Source of the DNA: CAYTWW01 sp043801855
Lineage (GTDB): Archaea > Nanobdellota > Nanobdellia > Woesearchaeales > GW2011-AR15
Direction of reading: 5' to 3'
Assembly: GCA_043801855.1 (NCBI GenBank)
Contig: JAZDLQ010000092.1
Location: forward strand, 1-23,962
Length of the DNA: 23,962 nt
Both the position numbers and the translations under genes were made by a program. The notes under the pieces were generated by a model. It searched no databases and was not told the DNA's origin. It saw only the letters and a program-made list of their open reading frames with translations. Below are positions 8,686-16,108 of this stretch, piece by piece (position 1 is the first letter of the stretch; every line of letters begins with the position of its first letter).

Positions 8686-9953
8686 ATAGTTCATATAAAA
8701 AACACTGTTCTTTTGTTGATTTATCTGGAGAAACAAACGTGTATCTGCATGAGATAAATACACTTCCTGGGTTTGAAGAAATAATTGCATCTGTTGATGG
8801 AATAGAAAAATATGATAGAGTAACAGCTATTGCAAGAAAAAATGATGTCGTTTTTTTAAAGTCAACTCCTGATTATGAGTATTTAAAGTGGCTTGCTTCA
8901 GTTAATATGGGTTCAAGAAACATAATTATTCTTGATGGAGAAGCAGGTGAAGTTTTGCCTGAGCGTGTTGTAAAAAACGGCGCCAGGCAAAAAATGCTTG
9001 GTTATATTAAACAAAAAAAGGCAGAACTCTGCCCGTATTACGGCGGGAAAAAAGAAATGGCAGCAAGCATTCACTTGGGGCTTTCAATGTATGCAAATAC
9101 GATGGCAGTTGAAAAATACGACAGCAAAGTGAATTTCAAAAACATGTGCACTAGCCTTGGCGTTCCTGTGCTTGACGGTGATTTTTTCAATATTAGAAGA
9201 GGCGAAAAAACACTTAAAAAACTGCTTAAAAAAAATATGAAAGAAACAGGCATTGCAATAGTAAGAGGTGAATTTGGAGCATCTGGCTCTACTACTTTAT
9301 TATTTAGTAATTTAGACAAGAATAAGATTAATAAAATTTTGAGCAGCAGTGAAGTAAACCAGAATTATATAATCGAGCCTTATGTTGAAAAGGCAAGTTC
9401 GCCTTCTTCAACTTGGTTTGTGTCGAAAAACAAAGAGATTTTTCACCTTAGAACTTCAGACCAGATACTTGTTGATGGAATATCACACGCCGGAAACAAA
9501 TTTCCTGTTGATTGCAACGAATCACAAATTGATTCGTATTCATTTAAGATTGCTAGCAGGCTTTGCGATGAAGGTTTTATTGGTCCATTTGGCATTGATT
9601 ATATGCAGGCAAAAACAGGTGAACTTTATGCCACAGAATGCAACCCCAGAGTAACTGGTTCGATGTACCCTTGGGAAATTGTATGCCAACTTGAAACTCG
9701 ACATGGAAAAATAAAGGCGGCAACTTCAAAAAACATGCATCTATTGCAAAAGCAGCAGGATTTTTTGCATGTTAAAAAATTACTTGGAAATTACTTGTAC
9801 AATGGAACAATTGCAAACAACAAGGTGTTTCCATTCAATGTCGGGCCTGTTGCAGAGGGCAAGTTTGCTCTTGTCGGATTTGGAGAATCTACTGAAGAAG
9901 TTGACTTGCTTTTTACAGAAATTGAAAAAAGAATAAATGAATCGAGATTTTAA
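8682..9953 (+). CDS. ATP-grasp carboxylate ligase-like protein
   Basis: 423-residue predicted cytoplasmic enzyme. The ATP-grasp fold is indicated by the loop VRGEFGASGS (194-203), the nucleotide-binding strand IEPYVEKA (231-238) and the metal-binding end motif GIDYMQAKTGELYATECNPR. In that motif E319 and N321 would hold Mg-ATP, as in the biotin carboxylase and D-Ala-D-Ala ligase superfamily. Such enzymes activate a carboxylate as acyl phosphate and join it to an amine or thiol. The first 110 residues contain no motif I recognise. The start at ATG 8682 is set by a strong AAGGAGG and the ATGA overlap with the radical SAM gene. The pair suggests a small biosynthetic pathway in which one enzyme modifies and the other ligates, but no product can be named. 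A peptide or amino-acid ligase is one possibility. Confidence 0.78.
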   Translation: MNSSYKKHCSFVDLSGETNVYLHEINTLPGFEEIIASVDGIEKYDRVTAIARKNDVVFLKSTPDYEYLKWLASVNMGSRNIIILDGEAGEVLPERVVKNGARQKMLGYIKQKKAELCPYYGGKKEMAASIHLGLSMYANTMAVEKYDSKVNFKNMCTSLGVPVLDGDFFNIRRGEKTLKKLLKKNMKETGIAIVRGEFGASGSTTLLFSNLDKNKINKILSSSEVNQNYIIEPYVEKASSPSSTWFVSKNKEIFHLRTSDQILVDGISHAGNKFPVDCNESQIDSYSFKIASRLCDEGFIGPFGIDYMQAKTGELYATECNPRVTGSMYPWEIVCQLETRHGKIKAATSKNMHLLQKQQDFLHVKKLLGNYLYNGTIANNKVFPFNVGPVAEGKFALVGFGESTEEVDLLFTEIEKRINESRF

Positions 9954-10000
9954 TTAATAATCTTAGCCTATCTGTAAAATAATTGAAGGTTTATTTATCC

Positions 10001-10084
10001 TTAACTTGCATAAGATTTCATAAGGGCATCGATCTCTTTAATCCTTGCCTTAACATAGCTTGTATCAATTCCAGGAATCCATGT
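10001..10084 (-). pseudogene. Truncated C-terminal coding remnant
   Basis: On the minus strand an open frame of 27 codons, ending in TAA at 10001-10003, reads like a natural protein terminus (WIPGIDTSYVKARIKEID, then LMKSYAS). It is closed upstream by TGA at 10085-10087. It ends just where the transposase-like reading frame of the opposite strand begins (10080), so it may be the tail of a gene destroyed at an insertion junction. The family is not recognised. Confidence 0.35.
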
Positions 10085-10572
10085 TCAACATTTCGTCGGT
10101 AAATGGAATGAAGATAGTTGCGAAATATTTTGGAAAAATGCTTCAAAAAAATTTAAGCTTGCAACAGTAAAATATAGGTTCAATGTTTGTACAGATGGAA
10201 ACAAACAAAATCAAGGTGTTTTAAAAAAAGTTTTTCCACCTTGTGCCGTTAATTATGGAAAAGTCAAAAAAATAAGAATTGGTCAAATTGTTGTTGGTAC
10301 AACAAAAAGGTCTTCTTTAGGACATATTCCAATACAGCATATTGTCATTAGGTTTATTGATGGCTATTGCTCAAGATTACGTGAAAGATTATCTCGCTTT
10401 TGCAGAAGAGCAAAAACATACTCAAAAAAAGATTTGCATTTAAATCACATCTTGATATGTTTCAAGCAGATAATAATTTTATGATATTTCTTATGATAAA
10501 AAAACGCCATGTATGATTGAAAAAATAACTGACAGAATTTGGGATTGGGATGATATTTTTTTCAATTTATAA
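10080..10572 (+). pseudogene. Decayed IS1-family-type transposase
   Basis: No intact ORF, but two adjacent frames read as the C-terminal half of a DDE transposase of the archaeal IS1 type. Frame one (10080-10484) shows a TDGNKQ strand (a probable DDE aspartate), NYGKVKKIRIGQIV, and CSRLRERLSRFCRRAKTYSKKD, the stretch that in intact relatives reads like ERLN..LR..ISRLVRKTLSFSKK. After a stop at 10482-10484 the similarity continues in another frame to 10572 (KTPCMIEKITDRIWDWDD), matching the usual RTPAMAxGxTDHxW terminus. At least one frameshift has occurred, and the N-terminal zinc finger and HTH region is absent. I see no clear terminal inverted repeats. The family name rests on resemblance alone; the statement that it is inactive is firm. 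Confidence 0.7.
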
Positions 10573-10629
10573 ATGTCATGTCAGTAGTCATTCTGCTTTG
10601 GAAGCATAAAAAATGAAATTACTATTAAG

Positions 10630-10674
10630 TGACAAAAAACAATAAATTTATATATTGTCATTTAATAATTGACA
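10630..10674 (+). promoter_or_regulatory. TATA box and TGTCA-N9-TGACA operator candidate
   Basis: TTTATATA (about 10647-10654) stands some 28 bp before the ATG at 10679, a leaderless arrangement. Immediately downstream is a perfect 5-bp inverted repeat TGTCA (10656-10660) with TGACA (10670-10674), 9 nt apart. A further TGACAA half-site lies upstream of the TATA box at 10630-10635. Half-sites flanking both sides of a core promoter suggest a repressor or autoregulatory site. Confidence 0.4.
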
Positions 10675-10678
10675 CAAA

Positions 10679-12316
10679 ATGGCTGCAAAAACACTTGAAA
10701 AAATTCTCTTAGTAGAGAATGACGCCTGTTGGCAGCAGATTGAAAAAGCTTGTCTGGAGAAAATAGGCTATCAGGTTGAAATTGCAGATACTGCATTACG
10801 CGCTATTGAATTATTGCAAAGTAATCAATATGATTTGGTTATCAGCGATTTGCATATGGGTGGAAGTGAGCTTAATGGTGATGCTCTTCTATCGTATATA
10901 ATCCAGAATCATGTCTCAACAAGATTTGCGCTTGCAAGCGGAACAATAACTCCTGAAGATAAGAAAACACTAACTGAAACTATTCCTTTTATACACACCT
11001 TACATAAAGATGGATTCACTAAAAGAGAAAATAAGATTCTCAAAGCAAATATTGCATATATTATTAGACAAGATGTTCCTGATTATAGCGACAAACAAGA
11101 ATATGTTCATTTTTTAACTGATTTTAAATTGAGAGCGCCCCCTGCTGATATAAGAGTAACTGCAGACAGAATCAAAGGAAAGTTAAATCTGCTAATGCAA
11201 ACTGAGGCCCGACATTTGGCTGAATTATCAAATCTATTATCTGGATATGATTATTATGGCGGTCCACAACCTAGAGAAACTCAGCATCAACTTCATTCAC
11301 TTAAGAATTTGCTGATTGCCTATCTTGATATTCATAAGGTACCAAAACGAATTAGCAGAGAAATAAGAACAATCGCTTCAGATTTAGTTGTTGCTGTCAA
11401 TAGCCCTGCTGGTGATAAAGTCAGTCTTTTTGAAGTTGTAAGTAGAGCAAAATCAATGCTTGAAGAAGTATATCAAGTAGAAATCAAAATTGAAGTTCCA
11501 ACAGATTTATATGTGTCAAACTCAGCAGCATATATCTCTGCGTTATATCCTCTGTTAGAAAACGCAGCCATTGCAGCTTCAGGTTCAAAATATAAAGTTG
11601 TTAATATTGGAATTGACCTGGAACAGAGGTTACTCAATATTCGCAATTCAGGCAATTTGCCTTCCGAATATTTATATCCTGATGGCAGTCCAAACCTAGA
11701 TAATATTAAGTCTACTAGAAAATACGGAACAGGCCAGGGTATAAAATTAAGCGTAGGCAGGCTAAAAGAAATTGGTTCTTCACTAAGATATATCATTGGA
11801 GATAAAGAAATTACTGCACAGGTTGGAGTAAATTATATTCAAGAAACCAGTGAGACAGCTTCGCCAAAAAAAAGTAAAAGAATTCTTGTCTATGACCATA
11901 ACGATTCAAAATTTGGTTTTTTAAGGGATGCTGCTAAAAGTAGTCAGTTTCCAGAAGAATATGTTTTTGAATTTTATAGTGAGAAAGAAAAGCCACTAAA
12001 AGAAATAAAAACTGAGGAATATGATATTGTTGTAGTACATCCAGAAGGTGGTGATTTTATAAATTTTTTTAATTTCGCAGTTGAATGGGAAAAGAACGCA
12101 GATAGACCGGATTTGTATGTGGTTTCTGGTTCATGGCCGCCAGGCACATTTACAGAAAATACTAGTTGGAGTAGACTTTACAATAATATGTTATCAACTA
12201 GAGAGATTACATCGGATCCATTTAGTAAAATCCATTTTTTTGAAAAAGCACCTGGACTTGATGTAATTAAATCATGGTTTGACAATACTTATGTATCTCC
12301 TGTTAGCGCAAAATAA
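10679..12316 (+). CDS. Receiver - histidine-kinase-like ATPase - pseudo-receiver signalling protein
   Basis: 545-residue soluble protein with no membrane segment. Residues 8-125 form a complete receiver: acidic pair N14/D15, phosphoacceptor D57 in YDLVISDLHM, S87 and K110. A helical region (150-245) includes QLHSLKNLL (204-212), where H206 may serve as phospho-His. An HATPase_c domain follows, with the N-box LLENAA (E294, N295) and the glycine-rich GTGQGI (350-355). The C-terminal 140 residues (401-540) look like a second receiver (RILVYDHND at the start, YDIVVVHPEG), but the phosphoacceptor Asp is replaced by His454, so it would be a pseudo-receiver. It appears to be a cytosolic hybrid signal relay whose input arrives by phosphorylation. 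No partner kinase or output regulator is adjacent. The start is ATG, leaderless, behind a possible operator. The N-terminal receiver and ATPase calls are strong, the phospho-His and pseudo-receiver calls moderate. Confidence 0.82.
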   Translation: MAAKTLEKILLVENDACWQQIEKACLEKIGYQVEIADTALRAIELLQSNQYDLVISDLHMGGSELNGDALLSYIIQNHVSTRFALASGTITPEDKKTLTETIPFIHTLHKDGFTKRENKILKANIAYIIRQDVPDYSDKQEYVHFLTDFKLRAPPADIRVTADRIKGKLNLLMQTEARHLAELSNLLSGYDYYGGPQPRETQHQLHSLKNLLIAYLDIHKVPKRISREIRTIASDLVVAVNSPAGDKVSLFEVVSRAKSMLEEVYQVEIKIEVPTDLYVSNSAAYISALYPLLENAAIAASGSKYKVVNIGIDLEQRLLNIRNSGNLPSEYLYPDGSPNLDNIKSTRKYGTGQGIKLSVGRLKEIGSSLRYIIGDKEITAQVGVNYIQETSETASPKKSKRILVYDHNDSKFGFLRDAAKSSQFPEEYVFEFYSEKEKPLKEIKTEEYDIVVVHPEGGDFINFFNFAVEWEKNADRPDLYVVSGSWPPGTFTENTSWSRLYNNMLSTREITSDPFSKIHFFEKAPGLDVIKSWFDNTYVSPVSAK

Positions 12317-12340
12317 ATTTTTCTATTTTTTATTACAAGG

Positions 12341-12350
12341 ATTTAAATAT
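12341..12350 (+). promoter_or_regulatory. TATA box of rnhB
   Basis: ATTTAAATAT lies about 45 bp before the rnhB ATG. That predicts transcription start near 12372 and a short leader of about 20 nt without an obvious Shine-Dalgarno site. Confidence 0.45.
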
Positions 12351-12391
12351 GTTTAGCCTATACAAAAATTAAAAAAGAATTATTAATAAAA

Positions 12392-13048
12392 ATGCAAACT
12401 GCAGGAATCGATGAGGCTGGAAGAGGGCCGGTAATTGGTCCTCTTGTCATGGCAGGAGTCGCTGCAAGCGAAGAAAAAATAGAACGGCTAAAGGAATTAG
12501 GCGTAAAAGACTCAAAGCTTCTTACAAGAGAAGAACGAGAGACAATGTATTATGAAATATTAAAAATCGTTGACTCCTACAAGATAATAAGTTTAACTCC
12601 TGATGTAATTGATGAAACACTTAGCGACCCAAAGACAAATTTAAATAAGCTTGAGGCAATAACTTCAGCGCAAATAATAGATGCACTAAATCCAGATAAA
12701 GTAATTTTAGACTTGCCTGACAGGGATGCTTTCAGATATGTATCAATTATTAGAAGTTCTCTTGCAAAAAAAGAAGTAGAAATCATAGCAGAGCATAAAG
12801 CTGACCTTAATTATCCTATTGTTTCAGCAGCATCAATACTTGCAAAAGTTACAAGAGACCGCTACGTTGATTTCCTAAAAGAGCAGTTTGGTGAGGATTT
12901 TGGCTCAGGCTACACATCAGACCCTAAAACACAAAAGTTTTTAGAGAAGCATTGGAATAATGACAAAATCCATTTTTTCAGAAAAAACTGGGCGACAATT
13001 AAAAATTTGAAAAAAGAAAAAGAGCAAAAAAAACTTTTCGATTTTTAA
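12392..13048 (+). CDS. rnhB: Ribonuclease HII
   Basis: Removes ribonucleotides from DNA and RNA primers from RNA-DNA hybrids, acting in the cytoplasm at replication and repair sites. The 218-residue protein has GIDEAGRGPVIGP (5-17; catalytic D7 and E8), KVILDLPDRD, which supplies the third acidic residue (about 107-112), and EHKADLNYPIVSAASILAKVTRD (134-156; D138). Length and motifs fit archaeal RNase HII. It ends in QKKLFDF (212-218), which looks like the archaeal form of a PCNA-interacting peptide (Q-x-x-L-F-D-F), so it is probably recruited to the sliding clamp. It starts at ATG with its own TATA box, and the small membrane protein gene follows 74 bp downstream. There is nothing abnormal in the catalytic part. 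Confidence 0.96.
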   Translation: MQTAGIDEAGRGPVIGPLVMAGVAASEEKIERLKELGVKDSKLLTREERETMYYEILKIVDSYKIISLTPDVIDETLSDPKTNLNKLEAITSAQIIDALNPDKVILDLPDRDAFRYVSIIRSSLAKKEVEIIAEHKADLNYPIVSAASILAKVTRDRYVDFLKEQFGEDFGSGYTSDPKTQKFLEKHWNNDKIHFFRKNWATIKNLKKEKEQKKLFDF

Positions 13049-13122
13049 AATTGTATTAAAATACGTTAATTATTTATACTAGGCTTTCTTAGGTTTTATT
13101 AAATAAAAAAAGGTGATTGTCA

Positions 13123-13461
13123 ATGCTAAAAGTTGGAAATATAGATCTTGACGCGCTTCCAAAAAGAAGGCTGTCTGAACTCGAAAAAGAAGTTATTAGT
13201 CTTTTGACTCTAAAGTGGAAAATAGAACGTGAAAGATCCCAGATTATCCTAAATAAGGGAATGTATTTTTATGTTGTATTTGTGGGCATTGCAATTTTTG
13301 GCATCCTTAACAATGTAATTCCATTATACGTCGCAAACCTGATAATCCTTGCAGGAATTGCAGCAGCGATAATATCTTTTATACCCTATATGGGCACAAC
13401 AAAAAAGGAAGAAAAAGAGCTTGTTGAATTGATCGACGAGTTAACAGGAAAAAAACAGTAA
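13123..13461 (+). CDS. Small two-helix membrane protein, unknown
   Basis: About 112 residues. A charged N-terminal part (1-40, with a probable amphipathic helix around LSELEKEVISLLTLKWKIERE) is followed by two adjacent membrane helices (about 46-64 and 69-90, with ILNNVIPLYVANL between them) and a charged tail ending GKKQ. Both termini probably face the cytoplasm. I do not recognise a family. The ATG at 13123 is preferred over the TTG at 13117 because AGGTGA (13111-13116) sits at the right distance upstream. A TATA-like TATTTATA at 13071-13078 suggests independent transcription from rnhB. The next gene is convergent and begins 7 bp after the stop. Confidence 0.7.
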   Translation: MLKVGNIDLDALPKRRLSELEKEVISLLTLKWKIERERSQIILNKGMYFYVVFVGIAIFGILNNVIPLYVANLIILAGIAAAIISFIPYMGTTKKEEKELVELIDELTGKKQ

Positions 13462-13468
13462 ATAATTT

Positions 13469-14197
13469 TTAAAATTCTTTTTTCAATATTTCTATTCCAT
13501 GCTTTCCAATTATCATTGGTATAGGTCCTTTTGTCTGGTCTGTTCTTCTCATTTTCATAATTCTTACTGCCCGGTCTGCCATCCCGCCTAGCGCACCAAA
13601 GTGCAGAGTTATTACAGTATCACAGACAAATTCAGCAACACCAAACCTTGAAAGCTTATTATCAGCATCAACAGGGTCAGCAGAGCCGATTTCTGAAGTA
13701 AGAACTGAAGTTACACCAAGCTTCTTTAATGTGTTGATAAGAGCATAAAGCTCTTTTCTGACCTCATAATCAGATTCAAAGGCCATTGCAAAATTTGAAA
13801 TAGAATCAATTACAACTCTTTTAGCTCCAATTGCCTTCACATTGTCCTCTATTTCCTTAAGAAAGTTTTGCATTTCATAAGGGTATAGGTAGATAAAACG
13901 CATTTTTTTTTGCTTAATATGCTCTGAAAAATCCCAGCTAAAGACTTTAGCGTCAAGTGCTAAACTTTCCAAATCCTCTTCAAAACTTACATATAATCCT
14001 GGCTCATTATTCTCTGCCCCGTAATTCAAAAACTGCATTGCAAATATGCTTTTTCCTGTACCTGGCCCTCCTGTTAAAAGATTTACTGAACCTTTTACAA
14101 AACCATCGCTGATGTTCTTGTCAAGGCCAAATACTCCCGAAGATATTCTCTCAACACAGGAAGCTATTTCTTTTTTCTCTTTTTTTTTAGAAGGCAT
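13469..14197 (-). CDS. KaiC/RadA-like single-domain ATPase
   Basis: 242-residue soluble RecA-fold ATPase of the archaeal KaiC-like group. Visible motifs are ISSGVFGLDKNISDGFVKGS (the typical entry strand), Walker A GGPGTGKS (43-50), the catalytic Glu pair SFEED (71-75), Walker B RVVIDSIS (127-134) and the ending MIIGKHGIEIL. Only one KaiC domain is present, unlike the double-domain clock protein. Archaeal single-domain members are assumed to be signalling or regulatory ATPases; no clock function is implied. The ATG at 14197 is chosen because GAGGTG (complement of 14207-14212) lies 9 nt before it. An upstream GTG at 14209 is the GTG inside that ribosome site. A TATA-like AAATATATATA (complement of 14252-14263) lies upstream. 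Its target is unknown, though other signalling proteins lie within 3 kb. Confidence 0.88.
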   Translation of the reverse strand: MPSKKKEKKEIASCVERISSGVFGLDKNISDGFVKGSVNLLTGGPGTGKSIFAMQFLNYGAENNEPGLYVSFEEDLESLALDAKVFSWDFSEHIKQKKMRFIYLYPYEMQNFLKEIEDNVKAIGAKRVVIDSISNFAMAFESDYEVRKELYALINTLKKLGVTSVLTSEIGSADPVDADNKLSRFGVAEFVCDTVITLHFGALGGMADRAVRIMKMRRTDQTKGPIPMIIGKHGIEILKKEF

Positions 14198-14284
14198 AAC
14201 GCTTTTCACCTCAAAGTAGATACTATAATTATCAATAATATTTCAAGCTAGTATATATATTTATTTTTTTAAACTTAAAAAAAT

Positions 14285-14779
14285 TCACATAGCAATAATA
14301 ATATATAAGCCAAGTAGTGAGATTGAAACCTGCAATAAGAGTCCAGGCAATAAGCTTATGTGCTTGTGTTTGAAAAAATGAATTGAAGGTAAATTAAAAA
14401 AAACCAGTATCCAGTCAAGCAAATCAGGAAAAATTCCGAAAAAACCTCCCACAACAAGGGCCTGCACCCTATTCTCGCCTTTGATAATTAGTGCAACAAT
14501 CAGTGTAAGGATTAATTGGATTAGTGTTAGTAAAAACACTTTTTCTTTTGTAATAAGTGGCTGTCTCTTCCATGTCTTTAAGTTCATTCTCTGGCCATCT
14601 GGTTTGTTAAGTACAATATCCCAGTGAGGCAAGGCATCAAGAGCAAAATGGCTAAGTATTGAAATAATCGCAATAAGTAGTAGAGGATGGATAAATTTTC
14701 CAACGGCAAGGCCGATTATTATGTGAGGTATAAACAGCATTAAAAGTTGCAAAACTAATTCATTAATAAATTTTTTCAA
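14285..14779 (-). CDS. Multi-spanning membrane protein with SHxxLDxLPHxD motif
   Basis: 164 residues with about five hydrophobic segments. It carries HIIIGLAVG, then LSHFALDALPHWD (about 42-54), and later GIFPDLLDW and HFFKHKHIS. Conserved His and Asp in membrane context resemble the YdjM/DUF457-like group of predicted membrane-bound metal-dependent hydrolases, but I cannot establish activity. It ends 75 bp before the KaiC-like gene on the same strand. It shares a short upstream region (14780-14850) with the divergent gene at 14851, containing a palindromic TATA element. Family assignment is tentative; the membrane location is firm. Confidence 0.6.
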   Translation of the reverse strand: MKKFINELVLQLLMLFIPHIIIGLAVGKFIHPLLLIAIISILSHFALDALPHWDIVLNKPDGQRMNLKTWKRQPLITKEKVFLLTLIQLILTLIVALIIKGENRVQALVVGGFFGIFPDLLDWILVFFNLPSIHFFKHKHISLLPGLLLQVSISLLGLYIIIAM

Positions 14780-14809
14780 TTCATAGAGAGAGTCTTTAAA
14801 AAATAGAAA

Positions 14810-14821
14810 CTTATATATAAG
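14810..14821. promoter_or_regulatory. Palindromic, possibly bidirectional TATA element
   Basis: CTTATATATAAG is a perfect 12-bp palindrome between two divergent genes. Its centre is 35-36 bp from each start codon (14851 on plus, 14779 on minus), so one TATA element could serve both directions. Confidence 0.5.
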
Positions 14822-14850
14822 CTGTCTTTATATCAATACCTTGAATTAAT

Positions 14851-15324
14851 ATGAGAACCAAACACATTTTTGTATCTGTTGTAGATGTGAGTGAAGTAAT
14901 ACCTTTCTGCCTTAAGGATACGACAAACTTAAGTGAATCTCTTACGGAACAAACAAAGAGCAGGGAGAAGTTGGAGGAATTCATAGCATTACTTCAAAAA
15001 ACCTATAAGCAGAAAATATGGTATATGGGTTTTGATATAATAGGTGAAAAATCTTATGAGAGATTCATGTTTGATGATGGAGGATTTCTTGAAATAATGA
15101 TGGAGGCACCTCTTGCAATAAACGCACATTTTGTTCATAGGGAACAAGCAGAAAAATTCTGCACTTCACTTAAGAAAACATTTTTGAAAATTCTAAAAGA
15201 TGATACATTTACAAAGATGTTTGTAGATTCAATTTCTGTAAATGAAGAAAAAGCACCTGATGAAGAAATAAATACTCTTACTGTAAAAAAATGGCACACT
15301 CTCCAGAACATAAGAGGCAAGTAG
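14851..15324 (+). CDS. Hypothetical soluble protein, first of a two-gene unit
   Basis: 157 residues, no signal peptide or membrane helix, unrecognised. An N-terminal strand (KHIFVSVVDVSEVIPF) is followed by a charged helix, then WYMGFDIIGEKSYERFMFDDGGFLEI and a Lys-rich helical second half. It starts at ATG behind the palindromic TATA element. The stop is 3 nt before the ATG of the next gene, which implies an operon and possibly interacting products. The reading frame has normal composition for the window. I offer no function. Confidence 0.7.
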   Translation: MRTKHIFVSVVDVSEVIPFCLKDTTNLSESLTEQTKSREKLEEFIALLQKTYKQKIWYMGFDIIGEKSYERFMFDDGGFLEIMMEAPLAINAHFVHREQAEKFCTSLKKTFLKILKDDTFTKMFVDSISVNEEKAPDEEINTLTVKKWHTLQNIRGK

Positions 15325-15327
15325 ACT

Positions 15328-15795
15328 ATGTTTTCTGGTTTTCTTAAAAAGCTTCTTTTTGCAAGGGAGTTCTCAATAATTGACGGTGAAGTAAAAGTTC
15401 TTGGCAATCGATATATTATGCTTCCGGCAGAATTATTATTTAGTGCAATAAAAGAATTGGATGAAAAAGAAATTGAATCTTTTTCAACAAATTTTATTAA
15501 GAATCTGATGCCAAGGCTTGCTGCAAGCGGAGAAGGAAATATAACCTTTATTACAGAGATATTTGACATATATGGGCTTGGAAAGCTCAGTATTGAAGAT
15601 ATTAACCCAAAAAACAAAAAAGCAGTTTTAGTGCTACAGGATTTCCCTGTTCTTAAAAATGAAAAAAAAAATGAAATTTTCCTAAAGCTTGCATCTTCAA
15701 TTTTAGTTAGCTATTTTTCAGAATTTTTTCATAAGAGGCTTTCTGTAAAAAGCACTAAAATTTCTGGCAGCTATGCAAAATTTATTTTAGGCTAA
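15328..15795 (+). CDS. Hypothetical protein, weakly V4R-like
   Basis: 155-residue soluble protein. The middle and end (EIFDIYGLGKLSIEDINPKN, then AVLVLQDFP and the C-terminal YFSEFFHKRLSVKSTKISGSYAKFIL) follow the order of a V4R small-molecule-binding domain: a glycine-containing strand pair, an N/D strand, a helix, then a strand with a closing hairpin. The usual cysteines near the end are missing. V4R domains sense hydrophobic ligands or metals in regulators, and the neighbouring FIST protein is also a sensor-type protein. It begins 3 nt after the preceding stop, so it is co-translated with that gene. The resemblance is suggestive only. Confidence 0.6.
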   Translation: MFSGFLKKLLFAREFSIIDGEVKVLGNRYIMLPAELLFSAIKELDEKEIESFSTNFIKNLMPRLAASGEGNITFITEIFDIYGLGKLSIEDINPKNKKAVLVLQDFPVLKNEKKNEIFLKLASSILVSYFSEFFHKRLSVKSTKISGSYAKFILG

Positions 15796-15859
15796 TTTTC
15801 ATACATGTATTAAAAAAACAGCTTATTTTTTCCAACATATTAAAAATAACTAAAGTAAG

Positions 15860-15872
15860 ATTTATATATTTA
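15860..15872 (+). promoter_or_regulatory. TATA box upstream of the FIST gene and its long leader
   Basis: ATTTATATATTTA predicts transcription start near 15890. The FIST ATG is at 16109, so the mRNA would have a leader of about 215 nt, unusually long here. That leader contains copy 1 of the repeated two-stem element. Confidence 0.5.
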
Positions 15873-15954
15873 CGTAAGTATTCTTTTAAACTAATTGTAT
15901 GATTTAAATTAAACTAATATGTTGAATAATTTAAAAAAAGTGCAAAAAGTATGG

Positions 15955-16058
15955 AGAAGTTTGCAAAAAACCTGCAAACTTCTAATAGATAACTTTGCAT
16001 ATCGACGAGACATAGAATGTAGCTCTGATGAAAAAATGAATTATGCAAAGTTCTCTAT
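15955..16058 (+). repeat. Two-stem structured repeat, copy 1
   Basis: Stem 1 is a perfect 11-bp inverted repeat, AGAAGTTTGCA (15955-15965) and TGCAAACTTCT (15973-15983), with a 7-nt loop. Stem 2 is ATAGATAACTTTGCAT (15985-16000) with ATGCAAAGTTCTCTAT (16043-16058), pairing at 15 of 16 positions around a 42-nt loop. The first 46 nt match copy 2, inverted at 22756-22867, at 44 positions. The distal arm is also conserved, whereas the large loop is not. It lies in the FIST leader after the predicted transcription start. It could be an RNA structure, a miniature mobile element or a recombination site. Confidence 0.85.
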
Positions 16059-16108
16059 GGCAATTCAATATCTATTAACTTTTTATTTGATTAAAGGGGT
16101 GTATAATT

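Noticed and set aside
15955..15983. Possible CRISPR repeat (29-bp palindrome)
   Set aside because: Only single copies occur at two distant sites with no regular spacers, and no cas genes are present.
15955..16058. Integron attC-like site (stems with variable loop)
   Set aside because: The characteristic GTTRRRY/RYYYAAC core sites are missing and no integrase gene is in the window.
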